The notes under the pieces: model-generated
What the model saw: only the letters and a program-made list of their open reading frames with translations
Database searches by the model: none
What the model was told of the DNA's origin: nothing
Translations under genes and position numbers: made by a program
Assembly: GCF_014236855.1 (NCBI RefSeq)
Contig: NZ_CP051261.1
Location: 3,720,001 to 3,784,000 of the forward strand
Source of the DNA: Xanthomonas sp. SI
GTDB taxonomy: Bacteria > Pseudomonadota > Gammaproteobacteria > Xanthomonadales > Xanthomonadaceae
DNA: 64,000 bases
Reading direction: 5' to 3'
Shown here: positions 27,470 through 36,019 of the stretch, in pieces
Layout: every line of letters begins with the position of its first letter
How positions within the stretch are numbered: position 1 is the first letter of the stretch

Positions 27470-28045
27470 GTGAAAAGTAATTCCAATCTTCTACTGGCCT
27501 TGGTGCTCATCCTTTCGTCCGCCTCCTGTGCAAGCACCGGCCCTGCGACCGATAAATTTCAAGCGAAGCACATGGACGAAAACGCCGAGATGACCCCATC
27601 CGATCTGGGGCATCGTTTTATCGAGATGATCAGGGACGCCAACAGCTTCGAGAACCTATCGATAGACTTCATCGAACGTTCGATAGGCTCCCCATTCAAG
27701 GGAGATAAAAAATCCGGATTCTTTATTCTGAAGTCGCGCGACGAAAATTGGGAGTACGGAGTAACCTACAATTTCGACGAAAAGTTCAATGAGTATTCCA
27801 ATGTGACACTGGAATTGATCAGGATGCACGACTGGGTCGATGAATATAGCCCACCATGCGACATCATGCTCGACGACTACGTCAGCGCACTTAAGTCGAT
27901 GGGCTTCAGCACCGAACCACCCACCTATGGCGAGATCGGATGGCTACTGTCGCTGCAGTACATACGCAACAACATGTATGTCCAGATCGCTCCACAGCAT
28001 GTGAATCCAAGCTGCGTAAGTTCGATCAGTATCCATAAGCTATGA
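27470..28045 (+). CDS. Lower-GC lipoprotein, possible immunity protein
   Basis: The 191-residue protein starts at GTG (27470) with a good AAGGAG site 9 bases upstream. The leader ends LILSSASCAS, a lipobox. The mature part is acidic and rich in Asn, Tyr and Asp (FIEMIRDANSFENLSIDFIE) and has two late Cys. Base composition and codon use are clearly less GC-rich than the neighbours, suggesting recent transfer. Upstream is an inverted repeat TTTTCGCGA/TCGCGAGAAAA at about 27437-27457. The family is not recognised. Confidence 0.65.
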   Translation: MKSNSNLLLALVLILSSASCASTGPATDKFQAKHMDENAEMTPSDLGHRFIEMIRDANSFENLSIDFIERSIGSPFKGDKKSGFFILKSRDENWEYGVTYNFDEKFNEYSNVTLELIRMHDWVDEYSPPCDIMLDDYVSALKSMGFSTEPPTYGEIGWLLSLQYIRNNMYVQIAPQHVNPSCVSSISIHKL

Positions 28046-28169
28046 AAGGAATTACCCTCGTACGCTCAGCAAGAGCGCACCACCGGCTCCGTCTGGCGGC
28101 GAGCTCTCCCACCTAGCTGGCCCGCACCGCGGCTTTTCCTACGAACACCTCCGCGGCGAAGCGGCTTTC

Positions 28170-29378
28170 TCATTTGCCCGGTTGCGCCGCTGCGGCGGCA
28201 TCCTTCTTCTTCCGGGGTTCCACCCTGCTCCAGCTCAGCACCTGGCTTGCGGGAATCAGGAAGCGCGGCTTGTGCTCATCGCTGAGTCCACCAGGCGGCG
28301 CGACATAGAAATCCGAACCCAAACGCGTCAACACGTCCACCGAGCGCAACACGTACACGTTCGACGCCGGCTGAGCCCGATCACACTGCGCCGCCGGCCA
28401 CGCCGCCTTGACGATCTGGCAGCCCTGCTCCGTCAACTGTAGCTGCACGCCAGGCAGCATGCCGATACCCAGTTTGCGTACGGTGACATCCACGCTTCCT
28501 AGTAGCGCTCCGCTATAAACAACCACGATCAACAGCGCCGGCGCAAAAGCACGAAGACGCTTCGAAAATTCGACACGATGGGTGACGTACACCGCCCAAT
28601 GGGCGAAGATCAGCATCAGCGCAGAAAGCGCGAGATAGAACCAATCCCTGCCCTGCGCGGGTGGCGCCACGTAGTTGACTGCAAGCGCGGCAAAAGGCCA
28701 GAACGCCAGATACATGAGCAGTATCAATACGAACATGTTGCGCCGCTTGCGCAATCTCGGCCAAAACCGGCGTACGCGATCGAAGTCCCAAACCATATTC
28801 AGCAGCATCAAGGCCGCGGCACCAGTGATCAGGCCTGCGATGATTCCATAGGTCGCCAACTGACCGAATCCCAAATGCTCGAAGAGCAGCATGCTGGCGT
28901 AGTAAGCGGCGCTGAGCAGCGCCGCTCCCAAAAATAGCCAAAAGCTGCCGAAGATGCGCTCTTGCCGCGGGCGAGGCACAACCGGTGCCCGCCGGTAGTA
29001 CGACCTCAATCCTTTGCGTGGCCCAGTCTCACGCTTAGGTCGCAATGGCACTGGCAGTACATGCTGATCGACCAGCAATCCGATCATCCACGCAGGCAAC
29101 ACAAGCACCGCCAAGAAACAGAGCAGCGCAAGCCCACCGAACAGTGCCACGGCACTCAGCACCACGCCCAGATCCCCAAGCGACAACGACGGCACGTAGC
29201 CGATACGCAGGAAGTGCGCCAGCACCATGCCGCCGCCCCAACACGGCACCCACCACTTCAGGTCAACCCCGAAGGTCTGGCGCAACATGCGCCACAGCGG
29301 GGCACCCTGACCACTACTCCGTGTCCGCCCCTCGCCAGCCTGACCGACGATGGGTACGCCCCCCTCACTTTGCTGCAT
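28170..29378 (-). CDS. Multi-pass membrane protein of unknown function
   Basis: The 402-residue protein has about seven hydrophobic segments (for example VVLSAVALFGGLALLCFLAV and IIAGLITGAAALMLL) separated by basic loops (RRFWPRLRKRRNMF). A C-terminal soluble domain holds QLTEQGCQIVKAAWPAAQCD and a Lys/Ala tail. The C-terminal two Cys suggest a periplasmic disulphide. AGGAG precedes the ATG at 29378. No known transporter motif is seen. It lies between the effector cluster and the XAC0095-like gene. Confidence 0.7.
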   Translation of the reverse strand: MQQSEGGVPIVGQAGEGRTRSSGQGAPLWRMLRQTFGVDLKWWVPCWGGGMVLAHFLRIGYVPSLSLGDLGVVLSAVALFGGLALLCFLAVLVLPAWMIGLLVDQHVLPVPLRPKRETGPRKGLRSYYRRAPVVPRPRQERIFGSFWLFLGAALLSAAYYASMLLFEHLGFGQLATYGIIAGLITGAAALMLLNMVWDFDRVRRFWPRLRKRRNMFVLILLMYLAFWPFAALAVNYVAPPAQGRDWFYLALSALMLIFAHWAVYVTHRVEFSKRLRAFAPALLIVVVYSGALLGSVDVTVRKLGIGMLPGVQLQLTEQGCQIVKAAWPAAQCDRAQPASNVYVLRSVDVLTRLGSDFYVAPPGGLSDEHKPRFLIPASQVLSWSRVEPRKKKDAAAAAQPGK

Positions 29379-29504
29379 CACGGCTCCTTAGCATCAAACG
29401 CCCCGTCCCTAACTTTCAAGCATAACGGCGCCGCTGCACGCCGCGATCACGTTGCAGACGAACTCACGGAGCCTCGTACCGGCACCATTCCCCTGGACCG
29501 GACT

Positions 29505-29759
29505 CTAATACTGACGCTGCGCCGGCCACGACACCTCGCGCAGCACCATGTCCAACTGCTCCGCCAGCAGTTCCATGCACACCGCCAGCTCGCCCGCACG
29601 CACCTTCGGGGCGGCCTCGCGTTCTTCGTCCAAAGTGCGTGGCTGCGCTAGTCGCGCTAGGAACCGCATGTGATCGCGCAGCTGCTGCAGGCGGTACTGC
29701 GCTTCTTCTGGCAGGTAATAGCCAGGATCCGAATCGGGATGACGGGCGGCCTCGGTCAT
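29505..29759 (-). CDS. XAC0095-like small protein
   Basis: The 84-residue protein contains PGYYLPEEAQYRLQQLRDHM, RFLARLAQPRT and a helical end CMELLAEQLDMVLREVSW, the pattern of the XAC0095 family found in Xanthomonas. Its function is unknown; a helical dimer is likely. The start at 29759 (MTEAAR) is chosen by a GAGAG upstream, with 29774 possible. Confidence 0.72.
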   Translation of the reverse strand: MTEAARHPDSDPGYYLPEEAQYRLQQLRDHMRFLARLAQPRTLDEEREAAPKVRAGELAVCMELLAEQLDMVLREVSWPAQRQY

Positions 29760-30066
29760 AGCATCTCTCGCCAAACGGCATGAAGATCCACCCGTTTTCG
29801 GAGGTGGTAGCCCGCTGTACGAGGAGTTCCTAGGCTCCGTGTGGCAATCCTGCTATCGCTGGCGCGACGCGTCAAGTCATCTCACTAGCTAGTTCTTGCA
29901 TGCTGCAAGCGATGATTGGCATGCGCCAACTTTGTATACGAATTGCTCCAAAGCACCCTCGGTGCTGCGAACCGATGGCACACGCAAATGTAAAGACTTG
30001 CCAGCCATCCCACATCGGTTCAAAGTCCAGTCGAGATACGGAAGGCATTCGGGGGGAACGCCGAGC

Positions 30067-31920
30067 GTGATCGTTTATCAGTCGACCCGTGCCGCGTTCC
30101 TGCAAGACTCGGAACAGCAGGCAATCGAGGACATCATCTCCACCGCCTTCCTCAAGAAGACGGGCCGATATGCCCCCGAGAGCGAGTTCCGTGCCTGGCG
30201 CCACTCGCTCACCCAGATGGCCGATGTCCTCAGCGACGACAGCCTGCCCGCAGACATGGGCGTCGGCATCGAGTTCGGCATCCCGCAGACCGCCAAGCGC
30301 ATCGACTTCATCCTGAGCGGTCTTGGCGAGGCCGAAGAACCGCGGGCGATCATCGTCGAACTCAAGCAATGGTCCACGTCTACCGTCACCGACAAGGACG
30401 GCATAGTAAGGGCGCAACGCGGCGGGCCGACCGAGACCGAAGGCCCGCACCCGTCCTACCAAGCTTGGTCGTATGCGGCCCTGCTGCAGGGCTTCAACGA
30501 GGCGGTGCACGAAGGTGGCGTCCAGCTACAGCCTTGCGCCTACCTGCACAACCACTTCCGCGACGGAACCATCGACGATCCGCGCTACACCGCCTACACC
30601 GACAAGGCGCCGCTGTTCCTGCGCGGGGTAGAAGAGAAGCGAAAGCTGCGCGAATTCATCCGCCAGCACGTGCGCAAAGGCGACAACGGCGAATTGCTTT
30701 ACAAAATCGAGAACGGCCGTATCCGCCCTTCCAAGATGCTCGCCGACAGCGTGGTCGGCATGCTCAAGGGCAATCAGGAATTCGTGCTGATCGACGAACA
30801 GAAACTGGTCTACGAAACCTGCCTGGCGCGCGCGTCGCAGGCCAGCGCCGAACGCAAGCAGGTGGTTATCGTCAAGGGCGGTCCCGGCACCGGGAAGTCG
30901 GTGGTGGCGGTGAACCTGATGGTCGAGCTGACCAAGCGCGGCACCACCACCAAGTACGTCTCCAAGAACGCGGCACCGCGTGCCGTTTACGCGCAGAAGC
31001 TGGCCGGCCACATTCGCAAAATCGAGATCGGCAACCTGTTCTCCGGCTCGGGCAACTTCCACCAGACCGAACCGAACGTATTCGGCACGCTGGTAGTGGA
31101 TGAAGCTCACCGCCTCAACGAGAAAAGCGGCCTGTATAGCAACCTCGGCCAGAACCAGGTCATGGAGCTGATCCGCAGCGCGCACTGCACCATCTTCTTC
31201 GTCGACGACGACCAGATCGTCACCCTCTCCGACATCGGCCACACCGGCGAGCTGCGGCGCTGGGCCGCACAGCTCGGCGCCGAAGTGACCGAGCTGGAGC
31301 TGGCCTCGCAGTTCCGCTGCGCCGGCTCGGACGGCTACATCGCGTGGCTGGACAACTTCCTTGGCATTCGCGAGACCGCCAACACCGATTTCGACCGCGA
31401 CGCCTTCGAATTCCGCATCGTCGACTCGCCAGTAGAACTGCACGACCTGATCCGCGAGAAGAACAAGCTCAACAACAAGTCGCGCGTGGTGGCCGGCTAT
31501 TGCTGGGACTGGAAGAGCAAGAACAACCCGGATGCCTGGGACATCGAGATCCCGGAACACGACTATCGCGCGCAGTGGAACCTGGGAAGCGATGGCAGCT
31601 TGTGGGCCGTCGCCGAAAACTCGGTCGAGCAAGTCGGATGCATCCACACCTGCCAGGGACTGGAACTGGACTACGTGGGTGTGATCATCGGGCCGGATCT
31701 GGCTTGGCGCGAGGGTAAGGTGTTCACTGATCCAAGTCAGCGCTCTAAGCAGGATCGCTCTATCCGCGGATACAAGTCGCAATCCAAGCACGATCCCGAG
31801 GTCCATGACCGCGCGGATCGGATCATCCGAAATACCTACAAGACCTTGATGAGCCGAGGCATGAGGGGGTGTTATGTCTATATCAGCGACCCGGGATCTA
31901 GAGCCGCAATGCAAAAGTGA
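30067..31920 (+). CDS. PD-(D/E)XK nuclease fused to DUF2075/SF1 helicase
   Basis: The roughly 617-residue protein starts at GTG (30067) with GGGGGAA upstream. An N-terminal nuclease core has D80 (KRIDFILSG) and E98-L-K100 (AIIVELKQW), then HPSYQAWSYAALLQGF, a Q-x3-Y motif as in Cas4/AddB-type nucleases. A helicase part follows: Walker A GGPGTGKS (271-278), VVDEAHR (about 343-349), FFVDDDQIVTLSDIG, and a late QGLELDYVGVIIG. Such DUF2075 proteins are common in defence islands. It ends 178 bases before the Lamassu-like operon and is in the same direction. It may act alone or with it (inference). Its GC content is near that of the chromosome. Confidence 0.88.
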   Translation: MIVYQSTRAAFLQDSEQQAIEDIISTAFLKKTGRYAPESEFRAWRHSLTQMADVLSDDSLPADMGVGIEFGIPQTAKRIDFILSGLGEAEEPRAIIVELKQWSTSTVTDKDGIVRAQRGGPTETEGPHPSYQAWSYAALLQGFNEAVHEGGVQLQPCAYLHNHFRDGTIDDPRYTAYTDKAPLFLRGVEEKRKLREFIRQHVRKGDNGELLYKIENGRIRPSKMLADSVVGMLKGNQEFVLIDEQKLVYETCLARASQASAERKQVVIVKGGPGTGKSVVAVNLMVELTKRGTTTKYVSKNAAPRAVYAQKLAGHIRKIEIGNLFSGSGNFHQTEPNVFGTLVVDEAHRLNEKSGLYSNLGQNQVMELIRSAHCTIFFVDDDQIVTLSDIGHTGELRRWAAQLGAEVTELELASQFRCAGSDGYIAWLDNFLGIRETANTDFDRDAFEFRIVDSPVELHDLIREKNKLNNKSRVVAGYCWDWKSKNNPDAWDIEIPEHDYRAQWNLGSDGSLWAVAENSVEQVGCIHTCQGLELDYVGVIIGPDLAWREGKVFTDPSQRSKQDRSIRGYKSQSKHDPEVHDRADRIIRNTYKTLMSRGMRGCYVYISDPGSRAAMQK

Positions 31921-32057
31921 ATATTTTCGACGCAGAGCAGACGTTCGATTCCCGGGGAATGCTGGCCGGTTCAGGATGTCTCCCCCGAGGATCGGCAGCT
32001 CACATCACCTGTCGATCGCCTGCACTTGAGGATACAGCTTGCCTCAATATCACCAAC

Positions 32058-32097
32058 GGACAGGTGTCTCTGTCCTGACTTGACTAAGGGAAGTCAG
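32058..32097 (+). promoter_or_regulatory. Two stacked hairpins at the start of the Lamassu-like operon
   Basis: GGACAG...CTGTCC (32058-32075) is followed at once by CTGACTT...AAGTCAG (32075-32097), ending one base before the ATG at 32099. The loop and right arm of the second hairpin contain the likely ribosome site (AAGGGAAG), so folding would hide it. Control of translation or a protein-binding operator is inferred. Confidence 0.6.
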
Positions 32098-32098
32098 C

Positions 32099-33352
32099 AT
32101 GACTAAGGGGGAAGACGCGAGCCATAGCAACGCAGCTCGGCCGCAACTGAATGAAGTAAAGCCACGTGAGCTCACAGGACGGGACGTGCTCGCTCGGTTT
32201 CAGTGTCAGTTTCGAGGGGCTGCGCTGGCCTGCCTAGGTATCCTGGAGGGAAAGGCTCTAAACCGAGTCTATTGCGACTATCAAGACGACTTTGTCACCC
32301 GAGAATCTCTTGATGGCATGTCGGTCTATAATTTTGTGCAGGTTAAGACGAAGGGCTCGAAGAAGCATCAATGGAGTCGCCTTGAACTCTTTGGCCTCCC
32401 ACTCAAGCTTCCTACAATCATCAAAGGCACTCATGCGCCCGGTGGCTCCGCAGCCAAACCAGCAACTCCTGAACAGTTGGCAAGAATCAAGGGGAGCTTT
32501 GTTGGCAAGCTGTTGGAACACACAGTGAATTTTGGCGATGCCTGCAAAACCGTTACGTTCCTCACCAATGTGTACCTGTCAGACGATGTAGAGGAGATCG
32601 CGACAGCAATCTACTCCGGAGACGTCAGTGAGCGCACGGTACGGTATTTGGCCGACAACTACGTTGCCATTTTTGGAATCGCGATATCTCCTGCACTGAG
32701 AAGTGTGCATGCCAGCATAGGAAAGCTCACGCTTTCCGCTGGACATGATTATCTCGATCCTCACCATCCCGATTTCGAAGCCAAGGCTGTTAAAGCAGTA
32801 TGGGAATATAGTGAGATCGACCTCTCTCACACGGAAGGTATTGAGCTGGTCGAAAAGCTATTGGCCCTAATTCAGAAGAAGTCGAACCGTAAGCTCTTGT
32901 CTGAGCTTACTGCCGCTGATCTAGATGACGCGGTAGGAGTCGGCGTCGACGATCTGCTCGACCTCCTACCCATTTCTCGAGGCGCCTACTATCATTTCCT
33001 CAACGATGGAGATGCAAGCGCACTAAAAAATGCGTCCATTCTTCAACGGAAGCTTAGCAAAGCTGGTGCCATGCCGGAGCTAATTGAGACAGCATCACGC
33101 TGGAAAGTGGCATGGGATAATTGGTTTCGCACGTACCGGCATACCTATGAGCGAGAAATAACCTTTTTGCAGCACGATTTAAACGGAATCTATGGCCGTT
33201 GGGCACGCGGGGAGGTGTCATTTCCTGGGTTGCAGGAAGAGGTCAACAAATTGAAAAGCAGCCTATCTACCGGGGCGCTGGGTGCAGTTCTTACAGAAGA
33301 GATGCTCACTGGCGGTATATTGGCTGAACTTGTCAGGAGTGAATCCCGATGA
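32099..33352 (+). CDS. lmuA: Cap4-type (DUF4297-like) nuclease, LmuA/DdmA-like effector
   Basis: The 417-residue protein has an N-terminal nuclease core, with VYCDYQDDFV (D60, D63-D64) and YNFVQVKTKGSK (Q81-x-K83), the D...(E/Q)xK pattern of Cap4/DUF4297 dsDNA nucleases. A helical C-terminal part follows, with AWEYSEIDL-like and HTYEREITFLQHDLNGIYGR segments. In Lamassu/DdmABC systems this nuclease is the effector that cuts DNA once the SMC-like subunit is activated. It overlaps the next gene by 4 bases. Base composition is markedly more AT-rich than the flanks, indicating transfer. Confidence 0.85.
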   Translation: MTKGEDASHSNAARPQLNEVKPRELTGRDVLARFQCQFRGAALACLGILEGKALNRVYCDYQDDFVTRESLDGMSVYNFVQVKTKGSKKHQWSRLELFGLPLKLPTIIKGTHAPGGSAAKPATPEQLARIKGSFVGKLLEHTVNFGDACKTVTFLTNVYLSDDVEEIATAIYSGDVSERTVRYLADNYVAIFGIAISPALRSVHASIGKLTLSAGHDYLDPHHPDFEAKAVKAVWEYSEIDLSHTEGIELVEKLLALIQKKSNRKLLSELTAADLDDAVGVGVDDLLDLLPISRGAYYHFLNDGDASALKNASILQRKLSKAGAMPELIETASRWKVAWDNWFRTYRHTYEREITFLQHDLNGIYGRWARGEVSFPGLQEEVNKLKSSLSTGALGAVLTEEMLTGGILAELVRSESR

Positions 33353-33828
33353 AGTTCGCTGACTTCTTCAATCAGATCAGAGCCAGCGAGATCGAGATCG
33401 AGTTCGACTATGCCTATGAGTCGCCACCTCCGCGGCTCAGCAATGAAGCCATGTTCCATCTTCCACTTATCGCCATCACTATTTTGATGATTGCGAAAGG
33501 TCACGTCAAACCTGCTGTGGACGAGATTGGACAGCTCGTCGGCGATTGCTATGAACAGACTTTTCCGGGATTTCGCGGCTCAGCCCAGCATCTTGGTTGG
33601 TCCGCATCACTAAGGGTTAGGACAGTACAGGCTCTAGCATTCTTAGAGCATGCGCGTCTAGTGGAAGTAGATGCGGCCAATAAGAAGATTTCTGCAACAC
33701 CAATTGGCCGCACTGTAATTGATCACGCAATTTCAGCGGGTGGTGATCTAGCTTCAAATCTTATAGTAGTCGAAAGAAGCTATCGCAACATTCGAATCGA
33801 ACGACAACTAAGGTTAAGTCCGGCATGA
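33349..33828 (+). CDS. lmuC: Small middle component of the three-gene system (LmuC/DdmB-like)
   Basis: The 159-residue protein contains MKFADFFNQIRASEIEIEFD, RLSNEAMFHLPLIAITILMI and a wHTH-like C-terminal half (AFLEHARLVEVDAANKKISA, TPIGRTVIDHA). In Lamassu/ABC-three-component operons a small helical protein sits between nuclease and ATPase and bridges the complex. It overlaps both neighbours by 4 bases (ATGA), supporting one translated unit. Family assignment rests on position and size as much as on sequence. Confidence 0.75.
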   Translation: MKFADFFNQIRASEIEIEFDYAYESPPPRLSNEAMFHLPLIAITILMIAKGHVKPAVDEIGQLVGDCYEQTFPGFRGSAQHLGWSASLRVRTVQALAFLEHARLVEVDAANKKISATPIGRTVIDHAISAGGDLASNLIVVERSYRNIRIERQLRLSPA

Positions 33829-35618
33829 AACTGATTAGCCTCCAAATATTAGGACTGGGCACAACCGCCTGGTCTTCGAATAAGCTTAACTTTGGCAAAC
33901 GCATCACTCAGTTATTTGGGCCAAATGGGTGCGGCAAGACACCCATTGTTCAATCTATTGTTTTCGCACTTGGATATAAAGTTGAATATCGTGATGACAT
34001 CATCGAACGGTGTGATTATGTGATCCTGGAAGTGCTAGTCGGCGGCCGAGAATTCGCTATAAAAAGGAAGTTAAAAGGTTCTTTTGACGTCACGGTCGAG
34101 GAGCGTGGCGGGGCAACAGCAGAGTTCATTAATGAGCGCGAGTACAGCAGATTCCTGCTGTCGCTGTGGGGGTTGGAGGATCCTGTTTTAACTACTGTCG
34201 GCGATGCGGCAACTCATATCTATAGCGCCCAGATATTGCCCTTATTCTACCTTGATCAAGATCATGGCTATGCGGATGAGTACTACGCGGCGCCTAAGTT
34301 CATCAAGAGCCAGTATGCAGAGTCCATGAGACTCGTCTGCAAACTTGGTCCAAAGAACTCTTTCGACAAGCGACGTGCGAAAAGCGAGCTAAAAGACAAG
34401 CTTGAGTACCTAGATCGAGCAGTGGTCAGGTCAGAAAAGTTGATGGAAGAACTGACGTCTGACCTAGGCGGAGCTCGTCGTCCGGCTCAGGACATAGATC
34501 ACGAGCTTCAGACTTCCATTGACGGCTTGGAGGCGCTACGCGAAAGCGGGGGCGTCTCGGAACAAGTCAATGTTGAGCTTGACACCCGTATTGCACAGCT
34601 GCAGCAGCAGGAGCGTACATTAGGGCGTGAGCGGTCCGACCTGGAAGCTCGTGTTCGCGGTTTTGGACAAATAAAGCATGAGATTGAGGTAGAAGCTGAC
34701 ACTCTATCTTTGAATGAGGAAGCCCGGCGGATCTTTGCTTCTTTTGATGCAATTTGCGCAAATGAAAATTGCGGTCTATTCGTAAGAAGTTCCGTAACAT
34801 ATGGGAAAAGCCTACTCTATCTGAAGGACCAGATTAAGGATCTTGAAAGAACTAATTTTGCTCATCAGCGAAGAATTGACGAAATCTCAGCAGAGCTATC
34901 GGCATTAGTTTCGCAAATTTCAGCAGCTAGGGCAGCACGAGCTGAATCTACGACTCAATCGTCTGTTTCCTCTTTGGTTGAAGTCGTATCTAAACTTACC
35001 GAAAAGGTCATAAAACTAAGGCGCGCTCGACAAATCGAGGGTGAGTTGGTCCGTGAGGAGACCGAGTATGTTGTGCGCCTTGACGAGAGATCAAAAATTC
35101 AAGCTCGTCTGGCGGATTTAGAAGGATATGCGAGCGCCACCAACCTTGACCTTTTGAGAATCCGCCATGCCATTTGTGAGCGAATCAGATTTTGGCTTAG
35201 TGTTCTGCGCACGCCAAACGTTAGTTTAGATGTCCAAATGGATAGCGACTTCAATGTGACCTTCGGCGGCCAAAAGGTGGCGAAATTCAAGGGGAGCACA
35301 CTGACTCGAATCATCCTATCCATTCGAACTGCTGCGTTCGACATCGTGACACAAGCCGACGGTACGGGTCCGCGATTCTTTATATTGGATACGCCTAGGC
35401 AACAAGACATTTCTCGCGATGACCTTGCGGAATACATTAGGAAAATTCAACTTCTCGCATCCGAACGATCAGCACAGGTGATTTTTTCCACCACGAATCA
35501 TCGCTACGATCTGGGTGAGGATGATGCAGAGTGGACGCCCGAGTTCCCCGGGGCGGACCATTTGATGTTTTTAGGAGCACGATCAAACGAAGTACATGAT
35601 GCTGAGCAGTCGTCGTAA
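33825..35618 (+). CDS. lmuB: SMC-like ATPase, LmuB/DdmC-like
   Basis: The 597-residue protein has the Walker A GPNGCGKT at 32-39 and an N-terminal lobe. Coiled-coil arms run from about residue 180 to 430, rich in Leu, Glu, Lys and Arg. Near the hinge is a CANENC motif, reminiscent of but not equal to a Rad50 zinc hook (CxxC). The C-terminal lobe has KGSTLTRIILSI in place of the ABC signature, and FFILDTPRQQD at about 518-528 as Walker B, followed by VIFSTTNHRYD. In Lamassu this protein senses DNA ends or phage/plasmid DNA and releases the nuclease. AT-rich codon use matches the two preceding genes. Confidence 0.85.
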   Translation: MKLISLQILGLGTTAWSSNKLNFGKRITQLFGPNGCGKTPIVQSIVFALGYKVEYRDDIIERCDYVILEVLVGGREFAIKRKLKGSFDVTVEERGGATAEFINEREYSRFLLSLWGLEDPVLTTVGDAATHIYSAQILPLFYLDQDHGYADEYYAAPKFIKSQYAESMRLVCKLGPKNSFDKRRAKSELKDKLEYLDRAVVRSEKLMEELTSDLGGARRPAQDIDHELQTSIDGLEALRESGGVSEQVNVELDTRIAQLQQQERTLGRERSDLEARVRGFGQIKHEIEVEADTLSLNEEARRIFASFDAICANENCGLFVRSSVTYGKSLLYLKDQIKDLERTNFAHQRRIDEISAELSALVSQISAARAARAESTTQSSVSSLVEVVSKLTEKVIKLRRARQIEGELVREETEYVVRLDERSKIQARLADLEGYASATNLDLLRIRHAICERIRFWLSVLRTPNVSLDVQMDSDFNVTFGGQKVAKFKGSTLTRIILSIRTAAFDIVTQADGTGPRFFILDTPRQQDISRDDLAEYIRKIQLLASERSAQVIFSTTNHRYDLGEDDAEWTPEFPGADHLMFLGARSNEVHDAEQSS

Positions 35619-35704
35619 GCCTATTAGTGGGCCGGCCAGTCTTCCGTAGAAGGCCAACGTCAGCTTCTGGCCAAAAGGTGATCTCGCGCTAGGCCCACAG
35701 TTCA

Positions 35705-35812
35705 TCAAAGAAGAAAGCTCGGATGTCCTCTTGGGCCTAAAGCGACCAGCCAACCAGCCTTCACCGGCGCCACGGTACTGAACGGCACGATCTTCTCGAA
35801 GCGGCGGCCACC
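35705..35812 (-). pseudogene. Possible fossil of a winged-helix/restriction-type domain
   Basis: A short minus-strand frame reads GGRRFEKIVPFSTVAPVKAG followed by WLVALGPRGHPSFLL and a stop. Such RxxEKxVxFSTVxxVKAGWL blocks occur in winged-helix domains of some restriction-type proteins. No start or further conserved sequence remains. It lies between lmuB and the convergent genes and may mark a former defence gene. Confidence 0.3.
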
Positions 35813-35845
35813 GGTTGTGCAACCTGCGCCGCATGATAGTCGCGT

Positions 35846-36019
35846 TCACCGCTGGCGATCAGGCGGCACCTTGGCATGACGCACCCGCGCGGCGTCCAAC
35901 CGGGACTGCAGTTCGGCCAGCACGTCCTTTGCGGCGACATAGCGGCCTGACTGGCGGGCGATTTCGCGCGACGCCAGCCCGCGCGCGACGAAAGCTCGCA
36001 GGACTGGGGCCTTGCTCAT
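35846..36019 (-). CDS. 57-residue protein coupled to the immunity-like gene
   Basis: The ATG at 36019 overlaps the stop of the upstream lipoprotein-like gene by 4 bases (ATGA). The 57-residue product MSKAPVLRAFVARGLASREI..., with RYVAAKDVLAELQSRLDAAR, is helical and basic. It resembles the C-terminal part of small RHH/CopG-type antitoxins (GLASxExAxxSGRYVxAxxVLAEL). Whether it binds DNA or is a remnant cannot be told. It is too short for usual gene calling, but the overlap supports translation. Confidence 0.5.
   Translation of the reverse strand: MSKAPVLRAFVARGLASREIARQSGRYVAAKDVLAELQSRLDAARVRHAKVPPDRQR

Noticed and set aside
31942..31965. tRNA T-arm-like TTCGATTCCCGGGGA, a possible attachment site
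   Set aside because: The surrounding bases do not form a T-arm or acceptor stem, no integrase is near, and no matching copy was seen at the other edge of the island.
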